Shown here piece by piece: positions 10,476 to 22,172 of a DNA stretch of 64,000 nt. Made by a program: the position numbers and the translations under genes. Each line of letters begins with the position of its first letter. Position 1 is the first letter of the stretch. The stretch is taken from contig JADGJC010000056.1 in assembly GCA_027596075.1 (NCBI GenBank), forward strand, positions 110,524 to 174,523, read 5' to 3'. This stretch comes from Rhizophlyctis rosea (lineage: Eukaryota; Chytridiomycota; Chytridiomycetes; Rhizophlyctidales; Rhizophlyctidaceae). Under the pieces are notes generated by a model, which saw nothing but the letters and a program-made list of their open reading frames with translations, was not told the DNA's origin and searched no databases.

Positions 10476-11491
10476 CGTTGAGGGCTTTCGAAGGGCAGTA
10501 TCAGGTGAAAGTGGAAAGGATGAGTGGATGAGCGTGGGACAGGCGGGCAACGGTTAATGGCGTTCGTGATCACTATTTACAATGCAGTGTTGGAATTGAT
10601 ATCATGTTGACTCTTGAGTCTTGTGCTCATATTACAGTGGCTTGTGTAGTGGCTTCGTAACAACGCGCCACATGTTAGCAAGGAGCTTTCACCAATAATG
10701 GAAGCTCTCACCCTTCAAGTGATTCTGAAATCAAATTGAGAGTCGTTTGAGCGCTCTACACACACTGAGCGCAATATGCCGTAACATCAAATCCCGACTG
10801 TTTAACGGTTTGGATGTCGAACTCCTACCTCGCGAGATTTTCACCACGGCTCGCTCCCCACTCATTTCGATTCCCTCACCATCATGAATGCGCTGAGCTC
10901 TGACGAACTCATACCTGACATGGTCATACCCATATTTGCATACCACGCTGTCTCCGTCCTCGATCTCCCGGTCTTCGAGCGTGTCTGCAGAATGAGGCCG
11001 GACGTTGCAACGTTGTGGTGGGGTTGGCGCCCACCCTGGCGACCAGGAGTCGTTATGAGCGGGCAAGCAGGGGCAGCTTGACGTCGGGGAGAAACCAAAC
11101 AGAAGGAGTAGTGGTTAGCTACGTGACTTGGTGTGGAGTCGCCGAGGGCGCCGTGCGCGGGAAGCTGATAAGGCCTGGCACTGTTATGGTGTATAGCCCG
11201 ACGGCCAAATCATTGCGGGTGACGCCCCAAAAGCTAAAACCCTCATTGATACAATGGTCTCGTCGACCACCAGTCGCACTTTGAGCAACCTAGCTCCTGT
11301 CCATCACATCCAAACCTTCCACTTGGCCCGTAAAGTCAAACATGCTCCCCAGCCCAACATTACTTCGCGTCCATCCCGCTACTTCAACTCCTCATATTCA
11401 GTGACATCTGTGATCTGACCGTAGTCAGTCTCAAAGATCAGATGACCATTGCATGCCGGGATATGTCTGACATGTCTGAAGACACAAACTA

Positions 11492-12139
11492 TTGTACATA
11501 CACGTTTTGCGAGCAAATAGATTCAATCTATGCATGTTTGACTTCATACAGCAGGATTTGAATGTATACGACTTGTGTGCAAATCATCTCTACACGATTC
11601 GTCCTCCTGAACGCATACTCAATTCCTTCGCGGCTTTGGTAGTGGATGATTTTGTGACCAGTATTAGTTTCAATAAGAAGATAAACCCAGTTGTAGAGGA
11701 ATTTACCGTGCTGGATCCAAAGACTAGGGCTTGTCGAAGGTTGTTGAATCATTTCAAAACCAAGGAGGTCGCCGGGCAAGGTGAGATGAATTCCGGCAAA
11801 CCTGAGGGCGAGACTTCAACTCGTACGTCCAACGCTCGCTCAAGCAGATTTGAGGCTATGTCTTATATGTGGGATATCGTTGGGAGCGCACGGGCCGCGG
11901 TGTGGGGAGGAGGCAGGGGCCATAGGGCCCGCGACACTGTCCCAGGCAAGGAGTTCGAGCGCTCCCAACCCTCTATGGGGAGAGACAATGAAAGCCGAGA
12001 GAGGGGGCTTTGGAGTCGGGAGGCAGGCAGGGGCAGAAGTGGAGCTATCGCTTCCACCAAATCGAGCTTGAACAGGATGAAGAAGGGGGAAGTTGGTGGA
12101 GTAGGGGCATTTCCGGGGAATTCACGTTGTTCTTGCTGA
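11492..12139 (+). CDS. Unassigned open frame, possible gene fragment
   Basis: A frame of about 215 codons with codon-like composition from 11560 to 11880. It includes a plausible folded segment (ERILNSFAALVVDDFVTS) and RFEAMSYMWDIV, which faintly recalls the opening of HET (heterokaryon incompatibility) domains. The second half is Gly/Arg-rich and looks non-coding. There is no recognised domain, and the start codon is unconvincing. It may be a decayed gene or exons of an unresolved one. Confidence 0.25.
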   Translation: MYIHVLRANRFNLCMFDFIQQDLNVYDLCANHLYTIRPPERILNSFAALVVDDFVTSISFNKKINPVVEEFTVLDPKTRACRRLLNHFKTKEVAGQGEMNSGKPEGETSTRTSNARSSRFEAMSYMWDIVGSARAAVWGGGRGHRARDTVPGKEFERSQPSMGRDNESRERGLWSREAGRGRSGAIASTKSSLNRMKKGEVGGVGAFPGNSRCSC

Positions 12140-13076
12140 GTACCCGGTGGATGACGATTGAAGGAGAACGGGAGCGGATGGCACTTGGCGCATATATTGG
12201 CTCCAGCTACGGTGAAAAGTTCTTGGAGTCTGGGGTTCTTGGGATGTTTTTCATGCGTGCAGAAGTGTACTGTTGGGAAATTGTAAAAAATCTACAAAAT
12301 TCATTCATCATGTCCTCAGTGAGCCTCTGCATTCTGACAGAGGTGACCAGAGTCCGACGATCGGCATATCATACATTTGACAGTATACAATAGATGGTAT
12401 TGTCAGTCGCATTTCGTTTGCAGTGTGAAACGTGATGGGGTTGAGTTCCATCTGAAGTGCCATAAGATGATGTCATCACATATGACTTCACAAGTGCCGT
12501 GCTTGGAACATTCCGAGAATCGTGGTAAACATCATTGTTCACAACACTTGGAAACCTCCACCATGCGGTTCAACCAAGCATTGCATCATTATGAGAGCGT
12601 CGCATTGCGGACACCAAGGAAATCTGTCAGCTAAATGGGTTCAGTACTACACTACTTCGTCTTTGGGAGAGGATTACCACATGGTTTTTGCTCAATTGGG
12701 TGCCTTCCAAAACCAGCACCGTAAGGCAAATTTCGAAAAAGCGTTTTGTTTTCGAAGTTACATACATATTTTGATTTGTTTAGGCTCTGGAGGGATCTCA
12801 TGCCCCTACTTAGACATCCCCCAAATGTTTTTTGCAACATATGTCTGCTAGGTATTTGCCAAGAAAGCGGCGATTTGTGTTGGCGGTGCGGAGCTGGGAT
12901 TTTTGGAAGGCTGTCCTTTGGTCCAAGAAATTTCGATGAAGGCACCTTCAATGTGGATGCTTCCGTCATGTGCGCAGCAATGTCTGGTTTCACAAATGGC
13001 TCCGCAAGGACCGCAACCCGTGAACCAGCCCAAAAAGTTACAGAAGCACAATAGTTTTCTCTTCCGGTGAAACTTT

Positions 13077-13093
13077 CTGGGGTGGGGGTGGGG
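13077..13093 (+). promoter_or_regulatory. Cluster of CreA/Mig1-like sites upstream of GH10
   Basis: One CTGGGG and two GTGGGG hexamers, adjacent or nearly so, match the SYGGRG consensus of fungal CreA/Mig1 glucose repressors. They lie about 380-395 bases before the GH10 ATG. G-rich sequence can produce such matches by chance. Confidence 0.35.
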
Positions 13094-13356
13094 GTGGACG
13101 ATTCAGTGGTGGCTCCGTTTAACGCCTCCACACGTATTACACCATAAATGGGAATGTTCTACGTTTTTGGGTGAGCGGCTTAAGCCTTCACGTCGTACCG
13201 GTTACACGAAAAGGTGTTCGACCCGCTCGAGGAGAATGTTGACGTGGCGCGGGCCGTCGGTCCGTACCCCACATTCTACATTTCTGCGGATTTCCAATAA
13301 CGGTGTGGATTTTCGATGGGAATAATCCGTCAGTCCGTTTCAATCGTTCTGTTCCA

Positions 13357-13364
13357 TATAAAAG
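13357..13364 (+). promoter_or_regulatory. TATA box of the GH10 gene
   Basis: TATAAAAG lies 107 bases before the ATG at 13471, a normal distance for a strongly expressed secreted enzyme with a short leader. Confidence 0.6.
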
Positions 13365-13470
13365 GGCCCTTGCCAATTGCCCTCATTGGAACATCTCATT
13401 TCCCCATTATCTCTGCTGGTCACATCCATTCTCCGCTCAATACCCAGTTCCTTCCCGTACATCAAGCAAC

Positions 13471-14795
13471 ATGGTCAAGCTTACTCTCGCTGCTCTTGCC
13501 CTTGCGGCCCCCGCCGTCATGGCTCAACAATCCGCCTGGGGTCAGTGCGGTGGTCAGGGATGGTCTGGCGCAACCACCTGTGGTAAGATATATTTTTCTG
13601 CTCGAACTCAGCTGAGTTGCACTGGAAGCTCACCTGGGAATGATTAGTGTCCGGCTACACCTGCACGTACTCCAACGCATGGTATTCCCAATGCATTCCC
13701 GGCTCTTCCTCTCCCACTAAGACCACCACCACCGTAAGTATCTCAAGCCTCCATTTGATGACGCAACAGACAGTTATTGAGCTCATTGTATTTCAACAAT
13801 CACAGACCACCCGCGTCCAAAGCACTCTCCCCACTCAGACCACCTCCTCCACTCGCCCACCTACCACCACCACCACTGCCCCTAGCTCCGGCGGCAGCGG
13901 TCTCGATGCCCGCATGAAGGCCAAGGGAAAGAAGTACTGGGGTAACATTCTCGACTCCAACACCATTAACAAGTCCGTCGTGACCAACATCCTCAAGTCC
14001 GACTTCGGAATCCTCACCCCCGAGAACTCCATGAAGTGGGAAGTCATCGAGCCCACCAAGGGTAACTTCGTCTGGACCAACGCCGACGCCATCGTCAACT
14101 GGGCCACCGCCAACGGAAAGCAAATGCGCGGCCACACCTTTGTCTGGCACTCTCAGCTCCCCAGCTGGGTCTCCTCCATCACCGACAAGACTACCCTCAC
14201 CTCCGTCCTCCAAAACCACATCAACACCGTCATGGGCCGCTACAAGGGCAAGATCTACGCCTGGGACGTCATGAACGAAATTTTCAACGAGGACGGTTCC
14301 TTCCGCAGCTCTGTCTGGTACAAGGTCTTGGGAGAGGACATGGTCAAAATTGCCTTCACCGCTGCCCGTGCCGCTGACCCCAACGCCAAACTCTGCATCA
14401 ACGACTACAACCTCGACAGTGCCAACTACTCCAAGACCACCGCCATGGCCAACAAGGTCAAGCAATGGCTGGCGGCCGGTATCCCAATCGACTGTATCGG
14501 CAGTCAATCTCACCTCTCTGCTGGGGGTGGTGCTAACGTCCAAGGTGCCCTTACCACCCTTGCCGGCTCTGGTGTCGGTGAAGTTGTCATTACGGAGTTG
14601 GACATCGTTGGTGCTTCCGCCACTGACTACGCCAACGTCGCCAAGGCCTGTCTCGCTGTCTCCAAGTGCGCCGGTATCACTAGCTGGGGTGTTTTGGACT
14701 CCGACTCCTGGAGGTCTAGCTCCACTCCCTTGATGTTCGACGGTAGCGGTAACAAGAAGGCTGCTTACACTGCTGCCTACAACGCTCTCGCTTAA
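13471..14795 (+). CDS. Secreted endo-1,4-beta-xylanase, CBM1-GH10
   Basis: Three exons (13471-13582, 13648-13733, 13806-14795) give 395 residues. Order: a signal peptide ([19 protein letters not shown]), an N-terminal CBM1 cellulose-binding module ([15 protein letters not shown] ... YSQCIP), a Thr/Ser/Pro linker, and a GH10 TIM barrel to the C-terminus. The first intron splits the CBM1; the second sits in the linker. The acid/base Glu is in WDVMNEIF and the nucleophile Glu in [18 protein letters not shown] is the usual substrate-site strand. GH10 enzymes cleave xylan internally with retention of configuration (known), and the CBM1 holds the enzyme on cellulose-rich walls. It is convergent with the GH16 gene, suggesting a small degradation cluster. 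The third positions are strongly C-biased, as in highly expressed genes. Confidence 0.95.
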
Positions 14796-15468
14796 GGGGT
14801 TGGAACGGGTATGGCGGGGATTGTAATATAAAATTAGCTAGGGCGCTGGTTCGCCACACTTTACATTGTACTTACAAATCTACGTGGTTTGAGACCCGTG
14901 GAGAATACAGAAGCAGAATTGTCGGAACATGGATTGCGGGTCCGGAGAATGCAATCTTAGCTCTGTTGATTGATCTAATATGAAGTCTGTGTGATATGAC
15001 AATTCTGCTGAGGGGACCAATATGTCCTGCTTTGAATCCTACCTGCACGTCATTCATTTCTGAAAGACACAGGATTTCTCTGGTATGTGCATAAAGACTT
15101 TGTAAACCCGGTGGGTGAAAGAGGCGAACTTGGGACTTCGCAATTTGCGAGTGCAGGGGCTGGTGGCCCATTCCGTGTAAACAAACAAAACCCGCAACAT
15201 CAATCTCTGGTCTGGGGTTACCGCCAACATTTGCAGGACTGGTTGAAGAAGAGGCAATCCCACATGGAAACACCGAACATTATGGTGTCTACTTATCGAC
15301 AGACGCGCAAGGGTTTCAAGACAACATCTCTATTCACAGAAATCTACAGGACTTATAGAAGTACTAGTTGGGCATTTGAGTACATGTGTTCATCGATTTG
15401 ACGAATCCATTACTAGTCAGGGAGACCGGCTCCCTACTTGTCTTTGGCAGGTCCGCGGACAAGTCTCA
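14796..15468. other. Intergenic between convergent hydrolase genes
   Basis: 3' flanks of GH10 and GH16. A minus-strand open frame of about 133 codons (14872-15273) shows no domain and no coding signature. Confidence 0.45.
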
Positions 15469-17118
15469 TTACAAGCATTGGGAGTACTAATATGTGGACG
15501 TGACGATCAGTTTAGATGGGATCACCAACTAACCCTCCCCCAGTGCAACAAAACAAATCAAGCGAGGACCCAAGTGTTTGATAGAGATGGAAACTTACCC
15601 AGGTGTTCGACACTTTACACGTGCTCCCACTCACACAACAATTCGGCCCATTCCATCCTTGCCCTCCGCACTGGCCGAACTTTTGTGCGCAATTGGTGGA
15701 GGGGTTAGATCCACCGCCCGTGGAGGAACAAGAGTTGCCCTGGGTAAGTTGGCCGTTGGAGCATCCGTAAGATTGGCAGTTGTAGCATGCCGCTCCGCAA
15801 GTCAGCAGGCCGGACGGGCAGTTGGGGTTGGTGTTGGTGGTGGTTTGAGGTGGTTTGGTGGTAGTAGTGGTGGGTTTGTTGCAGGAGTTGCCCTGAGTGA
15901 GTTGGTTATTGACGCAGCCGTAGGATGTGCACGAGTCTGCAGGATTATTGAGTCAGTTCTGAACGTCTGCGGATATTTGCGTAGTGCGTCAATACATACA
16001 GCATGCTGCACCACATGGCAGCAAGCCAGCTCCGCATTGTCCGGTCGCCTGCGTAGTAGTTGTGGGAGCTTTTGAGGTGGTGGTCGTCGCGTAGGCGGTT
16101 GTTGGCGTGGTCCCGCTTCCTTTCTTGGTGTATACTGCAACATAGTCAATGTAGTACATGCCGCCGCTGGTTGTGGAAGAAGATGGACCCCCTGGCCAGC
16201 CGCCACCCATAGCCAAGTTTAGGATGATGAAGTAGCCATGGCTTGTCAGGCTGCCCCAGGTCTTTGCTGTAAGGTCGGACTGCGTAACGGAATGAAATTG
16301 CTTCCCATCCAGATACCACCGCATCGCTTGCGGGGAAGAGGATAAGTCCAATTCCATTCGGTCTGAAGACAAACGGGGGGCCAAAATGTCAAAGTCACAA
16401 GAAGATCAATGCCAAACTCGATAGTGGACAAAGCAACTTACAAACATGGAAATCATCCTGCAAGCTTGGGCTGCTATTCGCGATGTTACCACCACGTCCG
16501 TTGGTCTCGTTACACTCTCCACCCGGGTTCACATCACAATGGAGGGTACCGTACTCCGTGTTTACCCCGTTCACGCTTTCCATGATGTCAATCTCGCCGC
16601 AATCGGGCCAATTGTTGTAGTTGCCACGGAACGACTCGCCTAACATCCAGAAAGCAGGCCAATATCCTTGCGGATTGGCTACTTTGGGCAACTTGAGACG
16701 ACCTTCGACTGCCATGATGCCGCCCTGTGTTGAAAAAGATAAGTCTCCAGCATGAGCAGATTCTGCAGCCACGGACACATACAGCAGGAGGGGCAAAGTT
16801 CTTGACTTGAGTTTCAATGCGCGCGGTGGTCCATGCACCTGAGCCGTCGCGAATCGCCTTCAAGACGAGGTTGCCCGTACCATCGAGGTACACGTTATTT
16901 GCACTGTCCGTGTGATATCCGATCTCGCCGGTGCCCCAGTTGTCAGCACCTCCCGGGTATGAATGGCCAATGTCATAGAGCCACTTGTCCTTGGATGGTT
17001 GACCGGTTCCGGTGAAATCATCTGACCAAGTAAGAGTCCATCCAGCAGGAGTGGACGGCAATGTTGCTCGCGCAACGGACGCGAAAAGGAAGGTCAGGGC
17101 GAAGGGCTTGATTTGCAT
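15469..17118 (-). CDS. Secreted GH16 glucanase with two Cys modules and CBM1
   Basis: Five exons (17118-16783, 16724-16442, 16362-16000, 15936-15599, 15486-15469) close in phase to 445 residues. A signal peptide ending near ASVARA leads into a GH16 domain of about 260 residues. Its catalytic motif EIDIMES is intact, and YWPAFWMLG and MRWYLDG are family landmarks. A Thr-rich linker follows, then two copies of a roughly 31-residue cysteine module sharing CGAACY-x-C-x-SYGC and [10 protein letters not shown]-terminal CBM1 ([15 protein letters not shown] ... YSQCL) ends the protein; the last exon codes only its final five residues. Family GH16 includes endo-beta-1,3- and 1,3-1,4-glucanases (known); the exact substrate cannot be told. 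The intron in the GH16 domain was placed so that FAPPA joins GGIMAVEG, matching the family. Confidence 0.93.
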
Positions 17119-17180
17119 TGTAAAATATGCTTGGCAGAGAGGTTTGACAGCAGCAGCGAGGAAGCAGTCCACAGCCTAGC

Positions 17181-17186
17181 TTTATA
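17181..17186 (-). promoter_or_regulatory. TATA box of the GH16 gene
   Basis: TATAAA on the minus strand, about 63 bases before the ATG at 17118. Confidence 0.55.
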
Positions 17187-17936
17187 TTACCGGTCCTATG
17201 GCAAGTCCTTGCTAGAAATGTATCTGAACGCGCAAATAATTTGAACTGGGGAAGAACAAGGGGAACGGAAGGGCAACATCAACCGTTAAAATCTATGCCG
17301 GCAGAAGTCTTTGCAAAAGCGACAGAGGGAATTCATATCATGGGTTCATTGTCATTTTGAACAACACAACGGTGGAGTTTGTACGGCGAGATGTCAATAG
17401 AAGACAAAGACAAGGCTTGAACGAACCCAGACCAAAGACGGTGAAGGGCGGGACCTGCCAATGTGAAAAACGCGGCCAACATGAAGTGCGGTTGTGTTAC
17501 ATGCCACTTCATATTCGGTTCATTTCATCCAAAAGAGGACACGCCTCTGTGGACCTTCTTTTTTGTGTGTGGCTCTTGCCGCTCAATTGCGTCCACATCA
17601 CTCCCTTCCAACACACTTCCAGTTCGCACCAATGTCCTAGCGGTCGGACAGCGCCGGGCAAACGTGATGGCGGAGTTCAAAAATCCTACGCTCTTCGGCT
17701 TTCTTATCTTGCGGGTATGGAGATCTGTGCGCAGCACTTTTTGGTCGTCATTCGGCAAACCATCAGAAAGGGAACTTGAAGTTGCCCCTTTTTGTTTACA
17801 AACAAAAGTCCCCCCCCCCCGGGTGCTGACGTAAGGAGCACTACGTGGCTGGTCGCTGCGCCTCCTTCACCTCCTCTTTCTCCTGTTCGATCCACGATTT
17901 TGGCCCTCATCTCAACGTCTTCCAACTCCAGATTGC
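17187..17936. other. Divergent intergenic region with a poly-C run
   Basis: Upstream region shared by the GH16 gene and the gene at 17.9 kb. It contains a run of about 12 C near 17809-17820 leading into GGG. No gene is visible; open frames here have no domains. Confidence 0.4.
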
Positions 17937-20316
17937 ATGGATGACTTCAGGGGCCCTTCCATTAAGATCCAAGGCTTTTGGAGGAACGGTGATCCAGGAT
18001 TTCGCCGAACGAGAAAACCAACCTTAAGCCAGGTTCAGCGTGGAGAAGATGAACGAGGAATCGCGGGAGTAGAGGTGTGTATGCAGCCTGTCTTTTGGCG
18101 TCACTACAATTCTACTATGCTGAAAAAAATGACGCATTACTGATTGAAAGATTATACAGGCCACGACTATCATTGATCCGAAGACAGAAAATGCGTTGTT
18201 TCCGAAAATGGATCACATAACACCATTACGACTGGCTTCTCCGCGTGGTGTGCCCAGGATTGTTCAGCATGATGCACCGCCAAGTCGGAAAGTCAGGCGG
18301 AAAAAGCGGCGAGTGGTTGTCATGCTTCGAAAAGGGTCTCCCTTGAAAAGTCGTGGCCGGGATTGTCAGATGTCAAACTCGAGGTGAGCAGTCAGTTGCT
18401 CTTGCCGTGCTATAATGGCCCGATGCTGATGCCAACGTTCTAAGTCAACACTTGTCATCCACAGATGATGTAAAACATGTCCCATTGGCCCCAACCTCAG
18501 CTGCAAAACAGATGCTTAGCTCGCCACCAACCGTACTGCAGTCCATTTTCATGAAGATTGTGGAGGAACAGCCCTCATGGAATTTGAACACGCTCAATGC
18601 GATTGCGGAGGTGGTGGGGAGAGAGTTGGAAGAAAGGCACGCCCATAACCCCAATTCGGCGCTCGACAGTAGTCAGGCAAGCAGAAGCCTGCAAACGCAA
18701 AACCTCAATGATGATTCTTTGGATTTATCCACCTTCGACTACCAAGCCAAGCCTATCGATCAACCAGGCGTGACACTCCCTTCCTTACACCAGCCAGTCT
18801 ACGCGCACCGTCCATCACCGGCGCCATCCGCGGAGCAGATTTATTCCCGTGCGGCACTATCACAGTCCAACTCACCCATTCCGCAAACCACCAAACACCC
18901 ATCATTCAACCCAACCTTCCGGCCTCGAAAGCCATCAACCATGTTCCAAGCCATCAACCCCACCCAATCAAATACCCGAAAGTCCCTAAATCTGCCCCCC
19001 TACGGAATATCACCGTCACCTCTCAGCAGCCACTCCCACACAGCATCCGCCGCATCCCCATGGACCACCACAGACTTCCCCGACCAAAAACGCATCAACC
19101 TCCCAATCATAGTCGGAGCCCACCCACCAGCACAAAACGCCAACGCCATCACACCAGGACCGGGACCTCCCTTATCGCCATATCCACTCCATATGCAAAC
19201 CATCACCCCGCATGTGCATCTGTCGCGACAACACGAGTTGCAGCACACCAATGTGCATCATCCGCGTTTGGCTAGTCAGGAATGGTTCCTGCCAATCATA
19301 CATCCTTACACAGGAGGGGGACGAACCGTGGGGAGTGTAGAATCGATGAACAATATGCAACCACCACAGTCAACATCATCGGATCAGGTCCTTCAATCCC
19401 CACCGAATACATCTGGGCAACATACATACAATGACTTCTCCACTGCTTATCCATCCCCATCCGCTCCACCACCCATGGACCACCACCCATCACAGTCTCG
19501 ATCCTCATCTTCCGCTGTCATTTTGCCATACTTGCCGTCTCCCGCACCTAGTGCACCCTTGAGGAAGCATAAGAGAAAGTCGTTAGTTCCGGGTGCAGCG
19601 GTGAAGTTGGGGGGATTGGGTCCAGACAAAGATAGTGAGGAGTATACGGCCAAAGTGGGTTTTTTCGGTTTTGCCGCATTTGGTGGGACGGAAGTGTTGC
19701 GGAGTCAGGATGTGAAAGACGCATAGCACTTGGGCTTTTGTTGACGCCTTCTCGATCTCGCCCCTATCACAGGTGGAAAAGTACCGCAAGCAGAAGGAGT
19801 ACGCTGAAAACGTCCGCAAATTGGCAAATTCTGGACCTTCACCTCGAACTAGCATAGTCACCGACCGTTCGGCTCCTGTACGTAACTCCCCATCACGGCA
19901 GAATTTCAGTCACAATGGCCCACTCCTTGGGAATGGAGGAGGTGGAACTGTCAAAAGCAAGGTGGATGAAGCAGCCGCTAGACGAGAGAAGGTATGCGCA
20001 CAATTTGAAATCCTCATGGACTGCTACATGGGCCATCGCGTTCCCATCTGTCAGGGGCTTCATTTCCACTAACCAATGGTCTGACAACCATTCTCAGGCC
20101 AAACTCTACGCCGCACAAATCAAAAAGCCAAGCAGTTTCATCGAAACATCCTCTTTACGACAAGACAACAGTCGACAAAATAGTTTCGTCAAGAATATGG
20201 GTGTAGCCGCAGCTGCAGAGGCTGCTGAGACGACTTCCTTGCTGAGAAGAATGGAGGAGGAGCACGCTAAAGAAACGGCACTTGTGGAATCTATTAGGAA
20301 ACAACTGAAAATATAG
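17937..20316 (+). CDS. Unknown disordered protein with C-terminal helical segment
   Basis: Five exons (17937-18074, 18160-18383, 18445-19654, 19773-19991, 20098-20316) close in phase to 669 residues. The N-terminal 120 residues are basic (SRKVRRKKRRVVVMLRKG). A short helical stretch follows (VLQSIFMKIVEEQPSWNLNTL), then about 330 residues of Pro/Ser/His-rich disorder. The C-terminus has charged helices: YRKQKEYAENVRKL, and near the end SLLRRMEEEHAKETALVESI. The KQKEYAENVRK type of motif recalls ciliary proteins such as the JHY (C11orf63) family, but that is a loose impression only. I do not assign a function. It converges with the WD40 gene, with 95 bases between stops. Confidence 0.75.
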
Positions 20317-20411
20317 CTTTCACTGTAGCTCGATCCTATTGATTCTCCTCGGGGTAGACAGTCTGTAGTAACCAGGTCCATAAACACTCCTACCACATGC
20401 ATAGCAAGATC

Positions 20412-21859
20412 CTATACGCCCTGAACGTCTTCCATGTCCTTAGGTCCTTCCTTCTCTTTACTATTCCCCTGCCCACCCTGCTGAATTTCCCAAACCCTAA
20501 CAGTCTTATCAAATGAGCAAGACACCACACAGTTCCTTTCCCAATCACAGTACAATCCCCTGACAACCTCTGCATGCCCACCCAACTTTGCCAAGATCTG
20601 CGTCGTAGCAATGTCAAACGCATACACCTTCTGGTCGTCACTCGTTGCCAGTAACAATCGCCCCGTTGCATCCCAACAACATCGCGGTCGTGAAAATCCG
20701 TCCGCTACCGTCCCATATAAGTTCTTGACCTGCCGATCAGAGCGAGCAGCGAAGATGATGATACGACCGGCTTTGGAGTCGGTGTAGCAGGCCAGGAAAC
20801 GGCCGGAGGGGTGGGCGGAAAGGTCCATGGGGGCAAAACTAACCCAGTCATCCTTATTTTCGTTCATGTTCGTTGCATAAGTGGGAAGATCGAGGCCTGA
20901 CTGTGCGGTAGGGTCCAGATCAATGTAATGAAGGCGGTGGTCATCTCGGCAGCCTATCACAAGGCTCTCGTGAGGATGGAACGGGGGATTAGGCGAGAGG
21001 AAGGTGAGGGATTCTATTGCTCCTGGGAGGGTAATCGTATGGAAGGTATCATATGCAGGGGGAGTTTCTCCAGCACCGGTTCCATCTTTACGTCTGTAAA
21101 TGTTTACAGTACGGTCATATGAACCGGTCACCAGCCACCGGCCGTTATCGGAGGCGGACAATCCAGCTCGCACAATGTACTTTGTGTGATCTTTCCAGGA
21201 CTGAACAGCTTCGCCACTTTGAATGTCTACTATGTGATGTGCGCCGTCCATCCCGGCTGTCAGCACATATAGAGGGTTTTGTGGGTAGAATTCTGCAACC
21301 AAAATGGCTGCTTGATGGTGATCAAGACGCGATAGGAGCGCCCCAGTGCTTGCGTCCGTCAGGCGTGCGCTTTTGTCGGTAGAGCCAGTCAAGAGGACTT
21401 GGGCTGTTGAGGAGGCGAAAGTGGAGCTCGGAAATAAAGAAGTCGAAAGTGTGCGGGATGTGACGGTGAGAATATTTGCATAGTGGATATGCTCCAGGGT
21501 ATTGGAAGGTTCTCTCGGTAAGGGGGAAGGGCCGGGCAGGTTGAGCTCCTTGTCGTATTCGCTATGACGAGGGAGTGTTAGAAGAGCGAGGAAGGGGAAT
21601 CCACGTCATACAATAAACAGGCTTACCGCTCTAGCGCTAGTCTTTGCATACTTCCTGCGAGCTGGCCGCTCTCGTGTTCTTCAAGTACTGTCAGAAGAGG
21701 TTTCCCGTGAGGCCGGTTGAAGCGTTCAAGCCTTTCGAAAGATTCGCTAGCCTCCAAGGTGAGAGTCTCCAGCGTGCTTTCCAGTCCACGCTCTTTCAAA
21801 AAGTCCGCCACTAGGGAAAGCGCAAAGAGCTCGAGCTCGGTCTGCGTGTGTAAGGGCAT
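20412..21859 (-). CDS. LisH-like / WD40-repeat protein
   Basis: Two exons (21859-21627, 21561-20412) give 460 residues. The first 35 residues form a LisH-like dimerisation helix pair (LFALSLVADFLKERGLEST). From about residue 130 a beta-propeller of WD40 repeats follows, with repeats ending or containing LLTGSTDKSARL, LVTGSYDRTVNIY, GHAEVVRGLYCD and the clear last blade VVSCSFDKTVRVWEI. The C-terminus is Gly/Lys-rich. LisH plus WD40 proteins act as scaffolds in ubiquitin ligases, motor regulation or chromatin complexes (known of the architecture). Which one this is cannot be told. It is divergent from the RRM gene, with 313 bases between starts. Confidence 0.88.
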
Positions 21860-22172
21860 CTTTGCGAAGGTGCCGATCGCAATGAAACAAGATCACATGT
21901 CCAGGAAGGAACCAGGAATGAACACGGGAAGAGCAAAATGACCCTTGCAGTTGTGGCTTCTGTGGCTGATTGAAGTTGTGAGGCACAGTGACCCTTTCTG
22001 TCTACCACAATTTTGTTTTTGTTGGCCCGAACCCAATTGTCGGAGTTGACTTGGCCACTGTATTTATTTCCCAAAGTCGTGGGGTTATTTTTAGTCCAAG
22101 GCCCGCAATCTTAACTTATTACTAGTAGAACATACCCACTGAACACGTCTGTCACATAAACTTTATACCACA

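Larger units (their letters stand above)
10476..13356. other. Gene-poor stretch with weak coding patches
   Basis: No gene model closes here. A plus-strand frame at 11492-12139 is listed separately. Near 12.38-12.63 kb a short Cys/His-rich frame appears on the plus strand, and near 12.85-13.05 kb another Cys-rich one on the minus strand (GCGPCGAIC). Neither has a start, stop and splice pattern that fits together. The last 300 bases belong to the GH10 promoter. Confidence 0.4.

Noticed and set aside
12848..13051. Cys-rich minus-strand frame (GCGPCGAIC)
   Set aside because: It has no start codon, splice partner or family match, and the opposite strand is equally open.
13188..13376. tRNA-like B box (GTGTTCGACCC) near 13.2 kb
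   Set aside because: No A box and no cloverleaf could be drawn around it.
13800..14543. Long open frame (247 codons) antisense to GH10
   Set aside because: It mirrors the C-biased codons of the xylanase. It encodes low-complexity Gly/Val/Asp sequence and has no start or domain.
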